Source of the DNA: Bryoerythrophyllum caledonicum
Taxonomy: Eukaryota; Streptophyta; Bryopsida; Pottiales; Pottiaceae
Assembly (NCBI GenBank): GCA_963971425.1
Contig: OZ020521.1
Coordinates: forward strand, 10,185,519 to 10,249,518
DNA: 64,000 nucleotides
Direction of reading: 5' to 3'
Below are positions 58,801-64,000 of this stretch, in pieces. The translations under genes and the position numbers were made by a program. The notes under the pieces are model-generated. The model was not told the DNA's origin. It searched no databases and saw nothing but the letters and a program-made list of their open reading frames with translations. Numbering within the stretch: position 1 is the stretch's first letter; every line of letters begins with the position of its first letter.

Positions 58801-60057
58801 TTTAGCCATTTTGATATTCTTTATCTTCTGATGGTTTTTGGGTTTTGATTCCCTTCTACCATTATTTATCTTTATTCCAAAATTTCCATTATTGTTTTTA
58901 TTAGTATTGTTTCCTTTTTTGTTATATGTAGTTTTTATACTTATTTTTACTTTTCTTTTATTATTTATTCTAATTCCATCTCTTCTCTTATTCCTTTTAT
59001 TTTTTATTTTGGTTTTGAAGTCCCCTCCAAGTAGTATTAGCAGCTTGTAGTGAGTGTGTTTCTTGTTTTGTTTTGGAGTTTTTTGTATGCGGCTTCGATA
59101 TTTTGTTTTGTTCTTTTTTGATTGTATGTATTCAACTGTGTATGTGTATGTGTACGTGTATGTGTATCTTTCATGATATGTTGTTGATTTTGTATTTGTA
59201 TGTGTATTTGTATGTGTATTCTTGTGTCTGTTTGTATTAATATGTGTCTCAATATGTTCAATATGTTGTGGTTGGTAAGTATGTTTGTGAGATGTGTATG
59301 TAGTGTGTGTGTTTACCCAAGGGATGTGGTGTGTGTTTTGAGTATGTTTGTGGGAGTTCAATGTGTTTATTGTGAGGGTAGAGTTGCCCTTTGTTGGTGG
59401 TAGGTGTGCAATCTTTGGTATTGAGTGTAGTTTGTATGTGGTTTCCCGAAGGAGGTATGTGTTCCATATACACTTGTGTGGACAAAGTGTGTATGTATTA
59501 GGAGTAAAATTCATAAGAGAATACGAGGAAACAAGGAGTCCTAGAATGTAGGACAGTTTGTTGGTCCGTGGCTTGTATCTATGTATGTGTGTGATACATG
59601 CGATTTTTCCAATAACTCTAGAGAAGGAGAAGACTATGGTGGGGGAGGGGAAGGTTACTAAATGTTGGGGGAGGAGGGGGGGAGATGTATCTATAAGGTA
59701 GATTTCTATCAACGAGTTGCAAAAAGTATAGTAGATATTGTGGGGGTAAGTGTAGAGAAGTGTGGAGGTGGGTGCATCTAAGAGGTGCGGTGGATCTATT
59801 GAGGAGGACCTATCATAATAGTTTAGGAGGAGAAATATGACAAGAGACATATGAGGATGTAGAGGTAACATAGATGACTTCTGAGATAAAACTAGAGAGA
59901 GAAGTTGAGATGGGGGTATGACAGTGGCCAAAATGACAACTATGATTGTGTTAGAGGGATAACTATGAGTAGGGGTGATAGGTGTAGAGGAGGTCAAATT
60001 ACCAATCCACCACAAAAATCTGTGTTGGTGGAAACTTTGTCTGTGGTCCGTGGTCAA
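49804..60057 (-). CDS. LINE ORF2: 2A-APE-RT-RNase H-CCHC-REL polyprotein
   Basis: An open frame of 3,417 codons without a stop. Residues about 1-1,070 are low-complexity (N/K/T/Y-rich, with several tandem repeats) and may be only partly translated. A perfect 2A-like motif ends at G1074/P1075. Then come: APE endonuclease, about 1,290-1,546 (TWNASSL, QETKL, YMPSHP, CGDFNRD, SDHSP); reverse transcriptase, about 1,850-2,130 (NKAPGPDRIPNS, GFRAERS, YVDFKNAFGS, QGDTLSPYLF, YADDLA at about 2,090); a linker with a weakly chromodomain-like piece (KYLCQWQHNDNTYNKWLPQR, about 2,523); RNase H, about 2,926-3,070 (YTDGSF, AELMAI, FTDC, NEQADKLAKEG); CCHC finger CPICx8Hx4C, about 3,193-3,214, with RHN; and a restriction-like nuclease, about 3,281-3,352 (KPDI, FIEF, KIDKY). 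The frame opens with TTG next to the ORF1 stop; the first in-frame ATG is residue 63. ORF2 products copy the element into nicked DNA in the nucleus. Confidence 0.88.
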   Translation of the reverse strand: MTTDHRQSFHQHRFLWWIGNLTSSTPITPTHSYPSNTIIVVILATVIPPSQLLSLVLSQKSSMLPLHPHMSLVIFLLLNYYDRSSSIDPPHLLDAPTSTLLYTYPHNIYYTFCNSLIEIYLIDTSPPLLPQHLVTFPSPTIVFSFSRVIGKIACITHIHRYKPRTNKLSYILGLLVSSYSLMNFTPNTYTLCPHKCIWNTYLLRETTYKLHSIPKIAHLPPTKGNSTLTINTLNSHKHTQNTHHIPWVNTHTTYTSHKHTYQPQHIEHIETHINTNRHKNTHTNTHTNTKSTTYHERYTYTYTYTYTVEYIQSKKNKTKYRSRIQKTPKQNKKHTHYKLLILLGGDFKTKIKNKRNKRRDGIRINNKRKVKISIKTTYNKKGNNTNKNNNGNFGIKINNGRRESKPKNHQKIKNIKMAKNRKNKESKKTYYKLKRKKIDIYKFIKVSNNKNIGTNSNTKNSISFLRKSKIRDGKLPKLIMGINYNKNTNIKNITINSSTKNRICFLRKTKVRNGKLSKVAMRINYNMNINIKEIDINSSTKNRICFIEKSRIRDENFTKVVIYINYNKNTNSKRIAINSSTKNRIGFIRKSKMRDGKLTKLVKRNKNVGVKINREDSYDKIVKTKNRVWNINCRDKRKVNNNIKNDIYKVEKSLRLKSRNFLRVCRIMRIGGGMNVSPAGWAPKSPKIELLKIEILIKVRIYLNLIEININLFLEIIVLDKICFERNLLENSLFQYSGIYTDTYTDTYIDTYTGEYTYKYTDTNTGTYTDIHTGMYITTNTYTYTNANTYTNSGTCTHTNTNTNTIKDTDTNTKTKTVTYTNTNIQKNTNITPHKTTYTHTKTTTHHQRNTYIYTHTYKDKHIQSKKHKYQSHIQKRKILKQNKKPIYYKILVLIGRDMETNPRPMPNILERHPASHKKNTKTYFIPNTNTNTKTNNCTNHKVYNNTAYEKKDLKATLKTNINPHTNSLKHNSYTCTRTKTTKIKYNQSYIHPYTTKTKTTTKTTWTKNKLKTKTTTPTIKINKPTTHTQNTNIHLPPNQQVINNTTKPLKYTTKHIYHKLLLLLGGDIETNPGPMPNILKRHPTSHKKNAKIYFIPNTIKLQPEYEHIAKPFAPFLKNTHTLHHIQNTSHPNIALYIQQKNTHPPPHILYALIITTHPNIDECNQLLNPQNLNTITWTNTLLQTLLTLQNPPERHIYTPHPYTEFLVDNQNIINHENSIHKRLYDFLHSQDIPPSNDIIKLKFPYLPNNLISESLKCLDPIPEYTHPPPPLPYIPPQNQNQNIRPIQENTYIITWNASSLNTALPSLQTLVANTDTPPALIVIQETKLTATKSTKYIQNIFQDYKLIFNNTHALTRCMQQRRPYTPGRGGLLTLIHKKYTFPGNINKIPTPMHISPYIQIIKITNHPLQSWLIFHMYMPSHPEDTRFLLDIQNTITTHINNHPNHTYLLCGDFNRDIALIGRQNGNHHTPPQNIDYQWRRFTENLNFTYINTDTQFSRQGGHNYSDWSLIDGFYINTNNNTHYTSTTNKDSILNSDHSPIQLHIPNNTLISRTPTIPNKDTIRILNPIPKTNIEKFNTKFFEENTVQIDSLINTLEINSQLTQAQWQEACHSLDKLINKISDTLEQTCRAHPIPQMTNRTSQQGGYLPHKLSKTWKQHLTTYHTIRKTIRIVKNNPQWRNHPIHNELLNMQHIQFPTPPPPDLPHDTWIKDIAIIAKNANIQARKIITKYTKENIKKAISKYRQLYEISPKKINKKVFKNLESPPMDCIKDQYNNILTSPEDIANEIFNQQTKTNRPTIPTCNYQPQHTIECTCAIRQYPWHDLDGYTLDKRGEPEIPLHKYLNRATYDTCLQNLGNNKAPGPDRIPNSILKNMPPRFHKLLFLFFSHCYKQKQIPNSWKTSATILLYKKGDPSILPNHRPIALANTIYKLFTSTLTHILSSYGEKFKILHDSQEGFRAERSTARQIQTIIAALEDAKFTNQDIYILYVDFKNAFGSIDHARLLAIMSDLGYPKEATTLVGNIYSQSSTCYIGEHFGKTKPIPIQRGTIQGDTLSPYLFIIFLEPLLRWLERGNNGYTFGTSQVTINSAAYADDLATITNNIKSIQIQLHKIDRYCRWAGMDVGVPKCAATGCPNKSKLNPTTFKALMQTSNINYRNQPIPILHQNEPYIYLGTNLVPSLKWKIQIHTTTTKLIKQCKELTTCPATMKQKIKMVDTVLRPGVAYSFYGVPYSMPAIKKLDKKIIAIQKTICGLPKCMSNAITQLPHNLFGLEAFSLKNAYLRCIGEQLQNALNDKGRLGKIYNGLTHYVLAQYGGAENIPRIKKSDCIRSPITRTFFLLKHIAKAHLKSTLPNFLTNPTTLEILWRQETLNHNTLNAQLSQKLLQKLLSKNIFELNQITLPNGTHIMNNEDFKTYHFTPSKLIKSALSVAKQLFCHITCPTICHTPCNIHPYSHTLKDPFITLNNNIIPRNIPTPTNPPNPPHTYHPRPPTYIPKNPTTYPINNIINHKHIQHTDTNNIQNTYTKYLCQWQHNDNTYNKWLPQRDLFPRHDTNTSTHNTEKLKQYYQKIQNKIYSYIILTHHPQEQSSDSRSVTPPIIIPLLNIYTTECNPENDILTSSNTIQIDNNQAHLYEENGRHLHTIPITRLEWLWNQYHTKLQSPTNIEPTTQPFETELIWLYQRYKYRISKTDPLKNAQYTIPTPILDSLISSFNIEHSYFSSPITCPTKLNKFYSPYERDKIFGSLGKAFEHKWIGNGIAHPHNEKDIEQAIHWARLAAKHDPNNTKTIIVTPNNNWYQINNQHLNPFPDSHIIALFEADTIPYEEPNIPPKLKKPRIEPSTLQILCVHHQNQNLGSLEQLAELTSITDNLDIQRPYTKPAPPTPIQTPVNKSKKWSKLNYDNNTLNYSVIPPPLPDYPTHTTPKFNPAYSYYTDGSFKPPEQISPGSWRREKAGYGIYNSTKEIKLAKRLHGLQNILRAELMAIHKTLQIITTKYKNEPAHIFTDCINALYLLNTQITHPTLHNSHPDQTILTSMVQMLQKRTQITTLHKVRAHANIDGNEQADKLAKEGREKTHKNAKDPHEHAHATPYYFQKEDWPSKEDTPDKGPIRFLGKYLKKQDLYNNLDTISENIPNIEKWTNNNNIDNELSTNFWKNPIISDSQITCLIKFRTGHYMGNARKQLFFGTERFPSITCPICPSTDPDTWLHVLLKCQNHHIHSLIVKRHNKAVWEVRKLITSYNKSRCFILMNAGTFNSNLQENTVPPWLLPCSCMTQRCHCNARLKPDILCVKGLPYNDPPPENINQDYTIQFIEFTYCNDRFSPETIQNKIDKYQPLIDDIIALGWNVDPLIVITSGARATTFIPSMETLEDTFKIPIDTIKTTFKNINTIAIQHAMSILLHKRKIENNQVLPDRQDPP
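56833..56880 (-). other. 2A-like ribosome-skipping motif (intact)
   Basis: The encoded sequence is KLLLLLGGDIETNPGP, followed by MPNIL. It fits the 2A core D-(V/I)-E-x-N-P-G-P exactly and has the leucine-rich helix usually found before it. Skipping would occur between G1074 and P1075, releasing a 2,343-residue enzyme part from the repetitive N-terminal part. 2A-like motifs are known at comparable positions in trypanosome and animal LINEs. Confidence 0.85.
57343..57390 (-). other. Degenerate 2A-like motif (second copy)
   Basis: This encodes KILVLIGRDMETNPRP then MPNIL, aligned with the intact motif 510 bp away. The key glycine before the last proline is arginine and the isoleucine is methionine, so skipping is not expected. 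The following 20 or so residues (RHPASHKKN, YFIPNT) are shared with the intact copy, showing that a whole module was duplicated. Confidence 0.75.
57585..57850. repeat. Short-period (6-12 bp) minisatellite inside ORF2
   Basis: Variants of GTATCAGTATACGT and TTTGTATTAGTA follow each other over about 265 bp and encode T/Y/D/N-rich repeats (TYTDTYTDTYIDTYTG). Similar ACACAT/GTATGT runs occur at 57,460-57,560 and 59,130-59,240. The period explains the absence of stops in this frame. Confidence 0.75.
58230..58720. repeat. 123-bp tandem repeat inside ORF2, four units
   Basis: A common reference point (ATTCTATTTTTAGTACTGCT or variant) falls at 58,304, 58,427, 58,550 and 58,673, a strict 123-bp period, equal to 41 codons. 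The units encode variants of INSSTKNRICFLRKTKVRNG with ongoing K/N-rich sequence. All four units keep the ORF2 frame open despite clear divergence. Confidence 0.85.
59010..59057 (-). other. Decayed 2A-like module (third copy)
   Basis: This encodes YKLLILLGGDFKTKIKN. The leucine-rich helix and GGD are kept, but the E-x-N-P-G-P end is gone. The 30 residues before it (YIQSKK, RIQK, KQNKK) match those before the second copy (HIQSKK, HIQK, KQNKK), again indicating module duplication. Confidence 0.6.
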
Positions 60058-61769
60058 TCCACGTTTGTCGGATCTCCTGGGGCGGGAAGCTTGGACCTCG
60101 AGATATCTTGTAATGCTAGTAATGTGGAGGCCATCAAACTCTCCACATTGGTGAATTTGGTGCGGAGCTCATTGGTGGCATTGTTGGTATACTCTCGTGT
60201 TTCCTTGATGATGTCTTCTCGAAGAGTAGATAGCTCCTTGCGTAGTCTCTGGTTACCTGCTTCCATGATGGCTGCCATTTCCGACCTGGTGATGCCGGCA
60301 GGGGTGGGTGTGACCTGGATTGAATCCACGGTGTTGACTAGGGCCTTGCTGATGTCGTTGAAACCCCATTTCTCGACCAGGGAGGGGTTGGGGGGTGCAA
60401 TGCCTTCAAGACTTCTACGGTGAGGAGCAATTTCTACGTGGTGACTACCAATTGTGAATGTTTTGTTTAGCAGTTTCCTGTAGATAATGGGATTAATAAG
60501 TTGCACATTAGCACTACCATTGTGCTTCCCCCCTTCCTGCCTATGGAACCATATGGATATAACATTCTTCTCTTCGAACACCTTGTTGATGATGGCCGAA
60601 GTTTCCTCAACACCCATGAGGATGGGAAGTTGTGAGAGTGTGACCATGAGAGCATCTCTTTTCGCTCGATCAATGGTTCCAAATCCACTCGAGCTAGTAG
60701 CCCTTGCTGGAATCACTTCTTGGTGTGTAGTGATTTGGTGAAGTTCGAATTTCTTGGCTTGTTGTGGGGTTGGGGCAACAATGAAGGCGTGTGACTCTCC
60801 AAGCACCTTTTGCATGTCCACTATTTCGAACTCCATCTTCCTAGTGAATCCGTTCATAACTATGTCCTGGTAGAGTGTGTGTGCCGCAATACCTTTGAGG
60901 TTATCACTCTTAATCCTCACTGATAGGTTCTTCCTTGCTACTGCGTGGAAGGTCTTGCATACATTCCCCATGATAGCTGGGCCTAGAGGGTCTAATTGTA
61001 ATATGAAGTACCTGGTGCCTCTAAGTAGAGATATAGCATCCACCTCTGGCCTGAGGAGGTGGAGCTTAATTATCCCTGCCCATATGCCCATGCCATGCTT
61101 TTTGACCCCTTTGCATAGGACTGCAACAGGGTCCATGAGGCTAGTGCCAAGAGGGATCCCCATGTGCTCGAGTCTAGCGATCGTGAGTATCTTCACGTCA
61201 TCATGATACATGTTGTGTTCTGGCAATTCAAAATGAATTGCTACGTGGAAGTCAAGGGAAAGACCGGTCACAGGGGAGGTGGGAATGTCAAATGGTACTT
61301 GTGTCAAGTTATAGTGTTGCCCTTCAATGTTGTCTTGCCGTATTGAAGGATATAACAGTTGTGGGATTCTCGGATAAGCCACCTCAACTCCAAAGGCTTC
61401 CTCCGCTTCTTCCTTGGGCACTCCTCGTGTGATCATGTCTATTATACTTTCTCCACTAAATAGAGGTTCCTGTCCAGCATCAATGGCAAGTTTCTCCATG
61501 GTGGAGAAGCCTAACCAAAAATGAAAATAGGTGAAGTCAGGAGTAGAGACTTGTACCAGGGGGGGGAAATTGCCTCTTGCTTTCTTTGATGGGGTTGGTG
61601 CGTCTTCTATGGAAGAGGTTTTAGTATGGGCTTCTGTAATCCTCTTGGAGCTCTCTGAAGAACTCTCCACCTCCATGTCTACCGCTTTGTGTGTCAGGGA
61701 TAGTAGTGTATGGGGGTCAGGGAGGTCACCAAAAGTTCCTAGGGCTAGTGGGGGGATGATGCTCGCCAT
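60054..61769 (-). CDS. LINE ORF1 protein, 571 aa
   Basis: The frame is open further upstream to 63,635, but its first ATG is at 61,769, in a strong context (ACAAATGG), so I start there: MASIIPPLALG. The protein has an acidic/serine-rich N-terminus, a central part with an RRM-like run near residues 420-490 (SIWFHRQEGGKHNGSANVQL, then GSHHVEIAPHRRSLEG) and a C-terminal stretch that looks like a coiled coil (ITRSEMAAIMEAGNQRLRKE onwards). This plan suits a LINE ORF1 RNA-binding chaperone that packages the element RNA. The stop (TGA, 60,054-60,056) overlaps the first codon of the ORF2 frame, which lies in another reading frame. No gag-type CCHC knuckle is seen. Function is inferred from position and layout. 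Confidence 0.75.
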   Translation of the reverse strand: MASIIPPLALGTFGDLPDPHTLLSLTHKAVDMEVESSSESSKRITEAHTKTSSIEDAPTPSKKARGNFPPLVQVSTPDFTYFHFWLGFSTMEKLAIDAGQEPLFSGESIIDMITRGVPKEEAEEAFGVEVAYPRIPQLLYPSIRQDNIEGQHYNLTQVPFDIPTSPVTGLSLDFHVAIHFELPEHNMYHDDVKILTIARLEHMGIPLGTSLMDPVAVLCKGVKKHGMGIWAGIIKLHLLRPEVDAISLLRGTRYFILQLDPLGPAIMGNVCKTFHAVARKNLSVRIKSDNLKGIAAHTLYQDIVMNGFTRKMEFEIVDMQKVLGESHAFIVAPTPQQAKKFELHQITTHQEVIPARATSSSGFGTIDRAKRDALMVTLSQLPILMGVEETSAIINKVFEEKNVISIWFHRQEGGKHNGSANVQLINPIIYRKLLNKTFTIGSHHVEIAPHRRSLEGIAPPNPSLVEKWGFNDISKALVNTVDSIQVTPTPAGITRSEMAAIMEAGNQRLRKELSTLREDIIKETREYTNNATNELRTKFTNVESLMASTLLALQDISRSKLPAPGDPTNVD

Positions 61770-64000
61770 TTGTGAGGGGGAGGTAGTGGTGTACTCACCG
61801 CCGCTTAGGTAGTAGAGGAAGCGGTAGGTCACGGGTGGGGGGGGTGGTCGCAGTTGGGAGGAGAGGGGGTCACTGGGGAAAAAGAGGTTTGATGTGGGAG
61901 GTCTTAAAGAGAGATGGGGGTCGAAAGGAGTTGAGAGGGAGGGTCGGTGGGGAAGGAGGGTCACAGATAGGGGAAGTAGGGGGTCGCTGGTCGTAGAGTA
62001 TGGGTCGTGGGTCTGACTAGGTAGGTCGCAATGGGGGGGTCGCAATCGATTTGAGTCTCGCAGGTTGCAGGGGTTCAGTCGCAGGAGGTCGGTCACAGAC
62101 TTCCGGCGTTGGGCACGATTGCTGGTAACGTGCGAAGACTTCGGAACGGAGCGCAGCAGGGAATTAGAATGATGCAGGGGATTGGGGCTCTGCAGGTAAT
62201 CGATTGCAGACCGCTGGCAGCGGCTGCCAGACCGCAGTTTCGGAGGTTTGAACGCTGATGTAGGATCGCTGGATGAGACAGGTCTAGCGGTCACCCGTGC
62301 AACTGTATGAGTACGGGGTCTCTTGTAGTCGTTGTGAGGTCTTGTGCACGCTCGTCTTTCGTGTTCCTCTTGGTGCTTTGTTCGTATGTCTTCGTGTTGT
62401 TCTTGGTTCTGTGCACGTCTGTCTTTGTGTTGCGCTGCGTTCTTCGCTCTTCCTCCTTCTTGCTGGTCGTGGTTCTTCACTTGTCTGCCGCTACGCTTGC
62501 CTTGGTTTTGTCCTTCTCCTGCTTCTTGATTACCGTCTTCTCTGTTCCTCTCTTGACGGTCACAGCCTGCAGTACCTGGTGTATTGTTCTTGACAGAGTT
62601 CGGTGCTCTTATTTGTGCCTGACAGTGCTGGGGGTTCTGCGTGCAGAGTCTTCTTCGTTGTGCACTTGCTTCTGCGGAGGCCAGCAGATTCTTCCTGTCT
62701 GAGAGGACGCACAATCTTTTATTGCCTGTGGGGAATGTGCGTGCGCCGTCTGCGGGAGTTTTTGTGTACGCACTCTGCTCGTTTCCTTCGGTACTCCTTA
62801 TACGTCCTTGGGCAGGCTCTGATCTTGATTTTGTTGGCTTGCAGATCCTGTGAGTTTGTACGCAGGGGTTCTCTAACTGTTCTAGGTCTACCTGCTTGAG
62901 GGTTTCTGTATAAGGAGTCGCGGCTTCCACACAGGCTGAAGGGGCTGGGGTTGGAATTTGCCGAGTCGGGGTATTGAGAGCGATGGATTGTGGGGGGAGG
63001 GATGGAGGGGCTGTGGGGGAAGAGGGGGGGTTTACTGAGAGTGTATGGGTAGAGCAGCGATCGCGGTGGGAGGGGGGGAGGGAAAGAGAGAGAGGGGGGG
63101 GGAAGGGTGGGGGAGAGAGAGGGTAGTGGGAGAGGATGATGCAGGCTGTGGGAGAGAGGGGGCACCTGTTGCGGGAGGGGGAGGATTTTTGGAGGGGAGT
63201 AACGAAAGATGAAGGTTTAGCAATTAAACTCACCTGTTCTGTTCTTGTCTTTGTCTGCTTGTGTTCGTGTTGTATTTGCCAATGCGCTGTGATTGTGCGC
63301 CTGCTGATCTTCTGTCGTAAATCTCCTTCAGGCTGTTTTCCTTTGCTGCTGATGTTCTGTAGTGTTGTGCCGGTGGTGCAGATTGTTTGAAGTTGCTCGC
63401 GGGGTGGCTCCAGTTTGGTGTTGTAGAGTTTTTGCTTCTTCTCAGCTAGATCTAGGTCTTGAAAAAAATTCCAGGGCTCCCGCGTGCAATCTGTAAACAC
63501 TAATTTCGCATAATACTCTTGAGGATACAACTTTCTTAAACATGTGATGTTATAACTATTATGTAAAGCGTGTGTTTTACTAGCAAGGCATGGTGACAGT
63601 GTATGAATAACAATGGTGAGGTAAGGAAAGGACAAAAAGGTGGAGGAGGGGTAAGAGGTAGCCTGATGTGATGCGGTGCTGATGCCTTGCGGCGATGGTG
63701 GATCGGACGTGTCGTCAATCTTACTTGTTTGAGCACCTGGGTCGGGGAGAGGGAGGGAGTAAGTGGGAGGTAGCAGATCTAGTCAATCTATTCTCAGATC
63801 TAGGGTGGAGTGACCTTGTGGGTGAGATTGAGATGACCAGATCTGTGCTCCAACACCGGTGCCCCAAGCTTCAGAATTCACACAGCAAGATCTTACCATC
63901 AACCCTCAAACCACAATCCACTAACCCCAGATCTAAAAATTTTGAGCCTTTCCAACACTAGTACCTTGCGTTCCACACCTAACCACTTTTCCAACAACCA
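61770..64000 (-). other. LINE 5' region upstream of ORF1
   Basis: The ORF1 frame stays open for 622 codons before the first ATG (from 63,635), with proline/serine-rich and Q/R/E-rich translation. The absence of any methionine in that stretch suggests it is a GC-rich 5' untranslated region and not protein. Pyrimidine runs on the element strand are prominent at 63.0-63.2 kb. Beyond 63,640 the sequence is unassigned; it may contain the element's promoter or flanking DNA. Confidence 0.5.

Larger units (their letters stand above)
49522..64000 (-). mobile_element. Giant dual-endonuclease LINE (Dualen/RandI-like), 5' end not resolved
   Basis: Read on the minus strand, a non-LTR retrotransposon of at least 14 kb carries ORF1 (60,054-61,769) and a giant ORF2 frame (49,804-60,057), then a 280-nt 3' untranslated region ending in a stem-loop and (TTC)4. 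The order of domains in ORF2 is 2A-like motif, APE endonuclease, reverse transcriptase, RNase H, CCHC finger with RHN, restriction-like endonuclease. Having both endonuclease types is the hallmark of the Dualen/RandI group, first described from Chlamydomonas. Both frames are free of stops and frameshifts, which points to recent insertion. The 3' junction lies inside a pogo-type transposase, but the matching half of that gene is not seen before the window edge, so the 5' end (or truncation point) lies beyond 64,000 or is not recognised. Confidence 0.88.

Noticed and set aside
60054-63635. Full 1,193-residue protein for LINE ORF1
   Set aside because: The frame opens with TTG and contains no methionine before residue 623; the first ATG, with a strong initiation context, is at 61,769.

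Overview
This looks like nuclear DNA of a land plant with a repeat-rich genome. The two firmest plant clues are a CW-plus-MBD methyl-CpG-binding-domain gene of a type known from plants, and a four-exon plant-style ZIP metal transporter; introns are short (73-425 bp) with normal GT-AG sites. An FTR1-type iron permease, which I know from fungi and algae and do not expect in flowering plants, points towards a non-seed plant (bryophyte, lycophyte or fern). That is inference; no rRNA, tRNA or organelle marker is present to settle it. Genes are sparse and GC-richer than the AT-rich DNA between them.

Layout. 1-16.8 kb: no recognisable gene, mostly decayed DNA transposons, including a family of 0.8-0.95 kb elements with CCCCTAAAG termini at TTAA sites, a MULE-like MITE with a clean 9-bp target duplication, a 39-bp-arm palindrome and a 21-bp tandem array. 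18.7-20.7 kb (minus): a five-exon MBD/CW chromatin protein, 305 aa. 22.9-29.7 kb: more repeats, including one transposon nested inside another whose empty site can be read from sister copies. 29.8-30.9 kb: fragments of an unknown membrane-protein-like gene interrupted by a MITE whose ends look like splice sites. 33.7-36.2 kb: a 1,102-bp unit in an A-B-A-B-A arrangement. 36.3-38.9 kb: remnants of a Helitron helicase and a SWIM-type transposase. 40.1-41.6 kb (minus): ZIP transporter, 341 aa. 44.3-45.3 kb (minus): FTR1 iron permease, 318 aa. 46.4-48.4 kb: MITEs. 48.6-49.5 kb: the 5' half of a pogo/Tigger-type transposase.

From 49.5 kb to the right edge, on the minus strand, lies one giant non-LTR retrotransposon of at least 14 kb that cuts the pogo-type transposase. 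It keeps an intact ORF1 (571 aa) and an uninterrupted second frame of 3,417 codons encoding an APE endonuclease, reverse transcriptase, RNase H, a CCHC finger with the R2-type RHN motif, and a C-terminal restriction-like endonuclease. It is thus a dual-endonuclease LINE in the manner of Dualen/RandI. Upstream of the APE domain is a perfect 2A-like ribosome-skipping motif (D-I-E-T-N-P-G-P) plus two decayed copies of the same module. The 3' end carries a perfect 11-bp stem-loop followed by a (TTC)4 tail at the junction with the interrupted transposase. This element is the most unusual thing in the window.

The ZIP and FTR1 genes, 2.7 kb apart and co-oriented, could both serve iron or other metal uptake; the other features are mainly layers of transposons inserted into each other.
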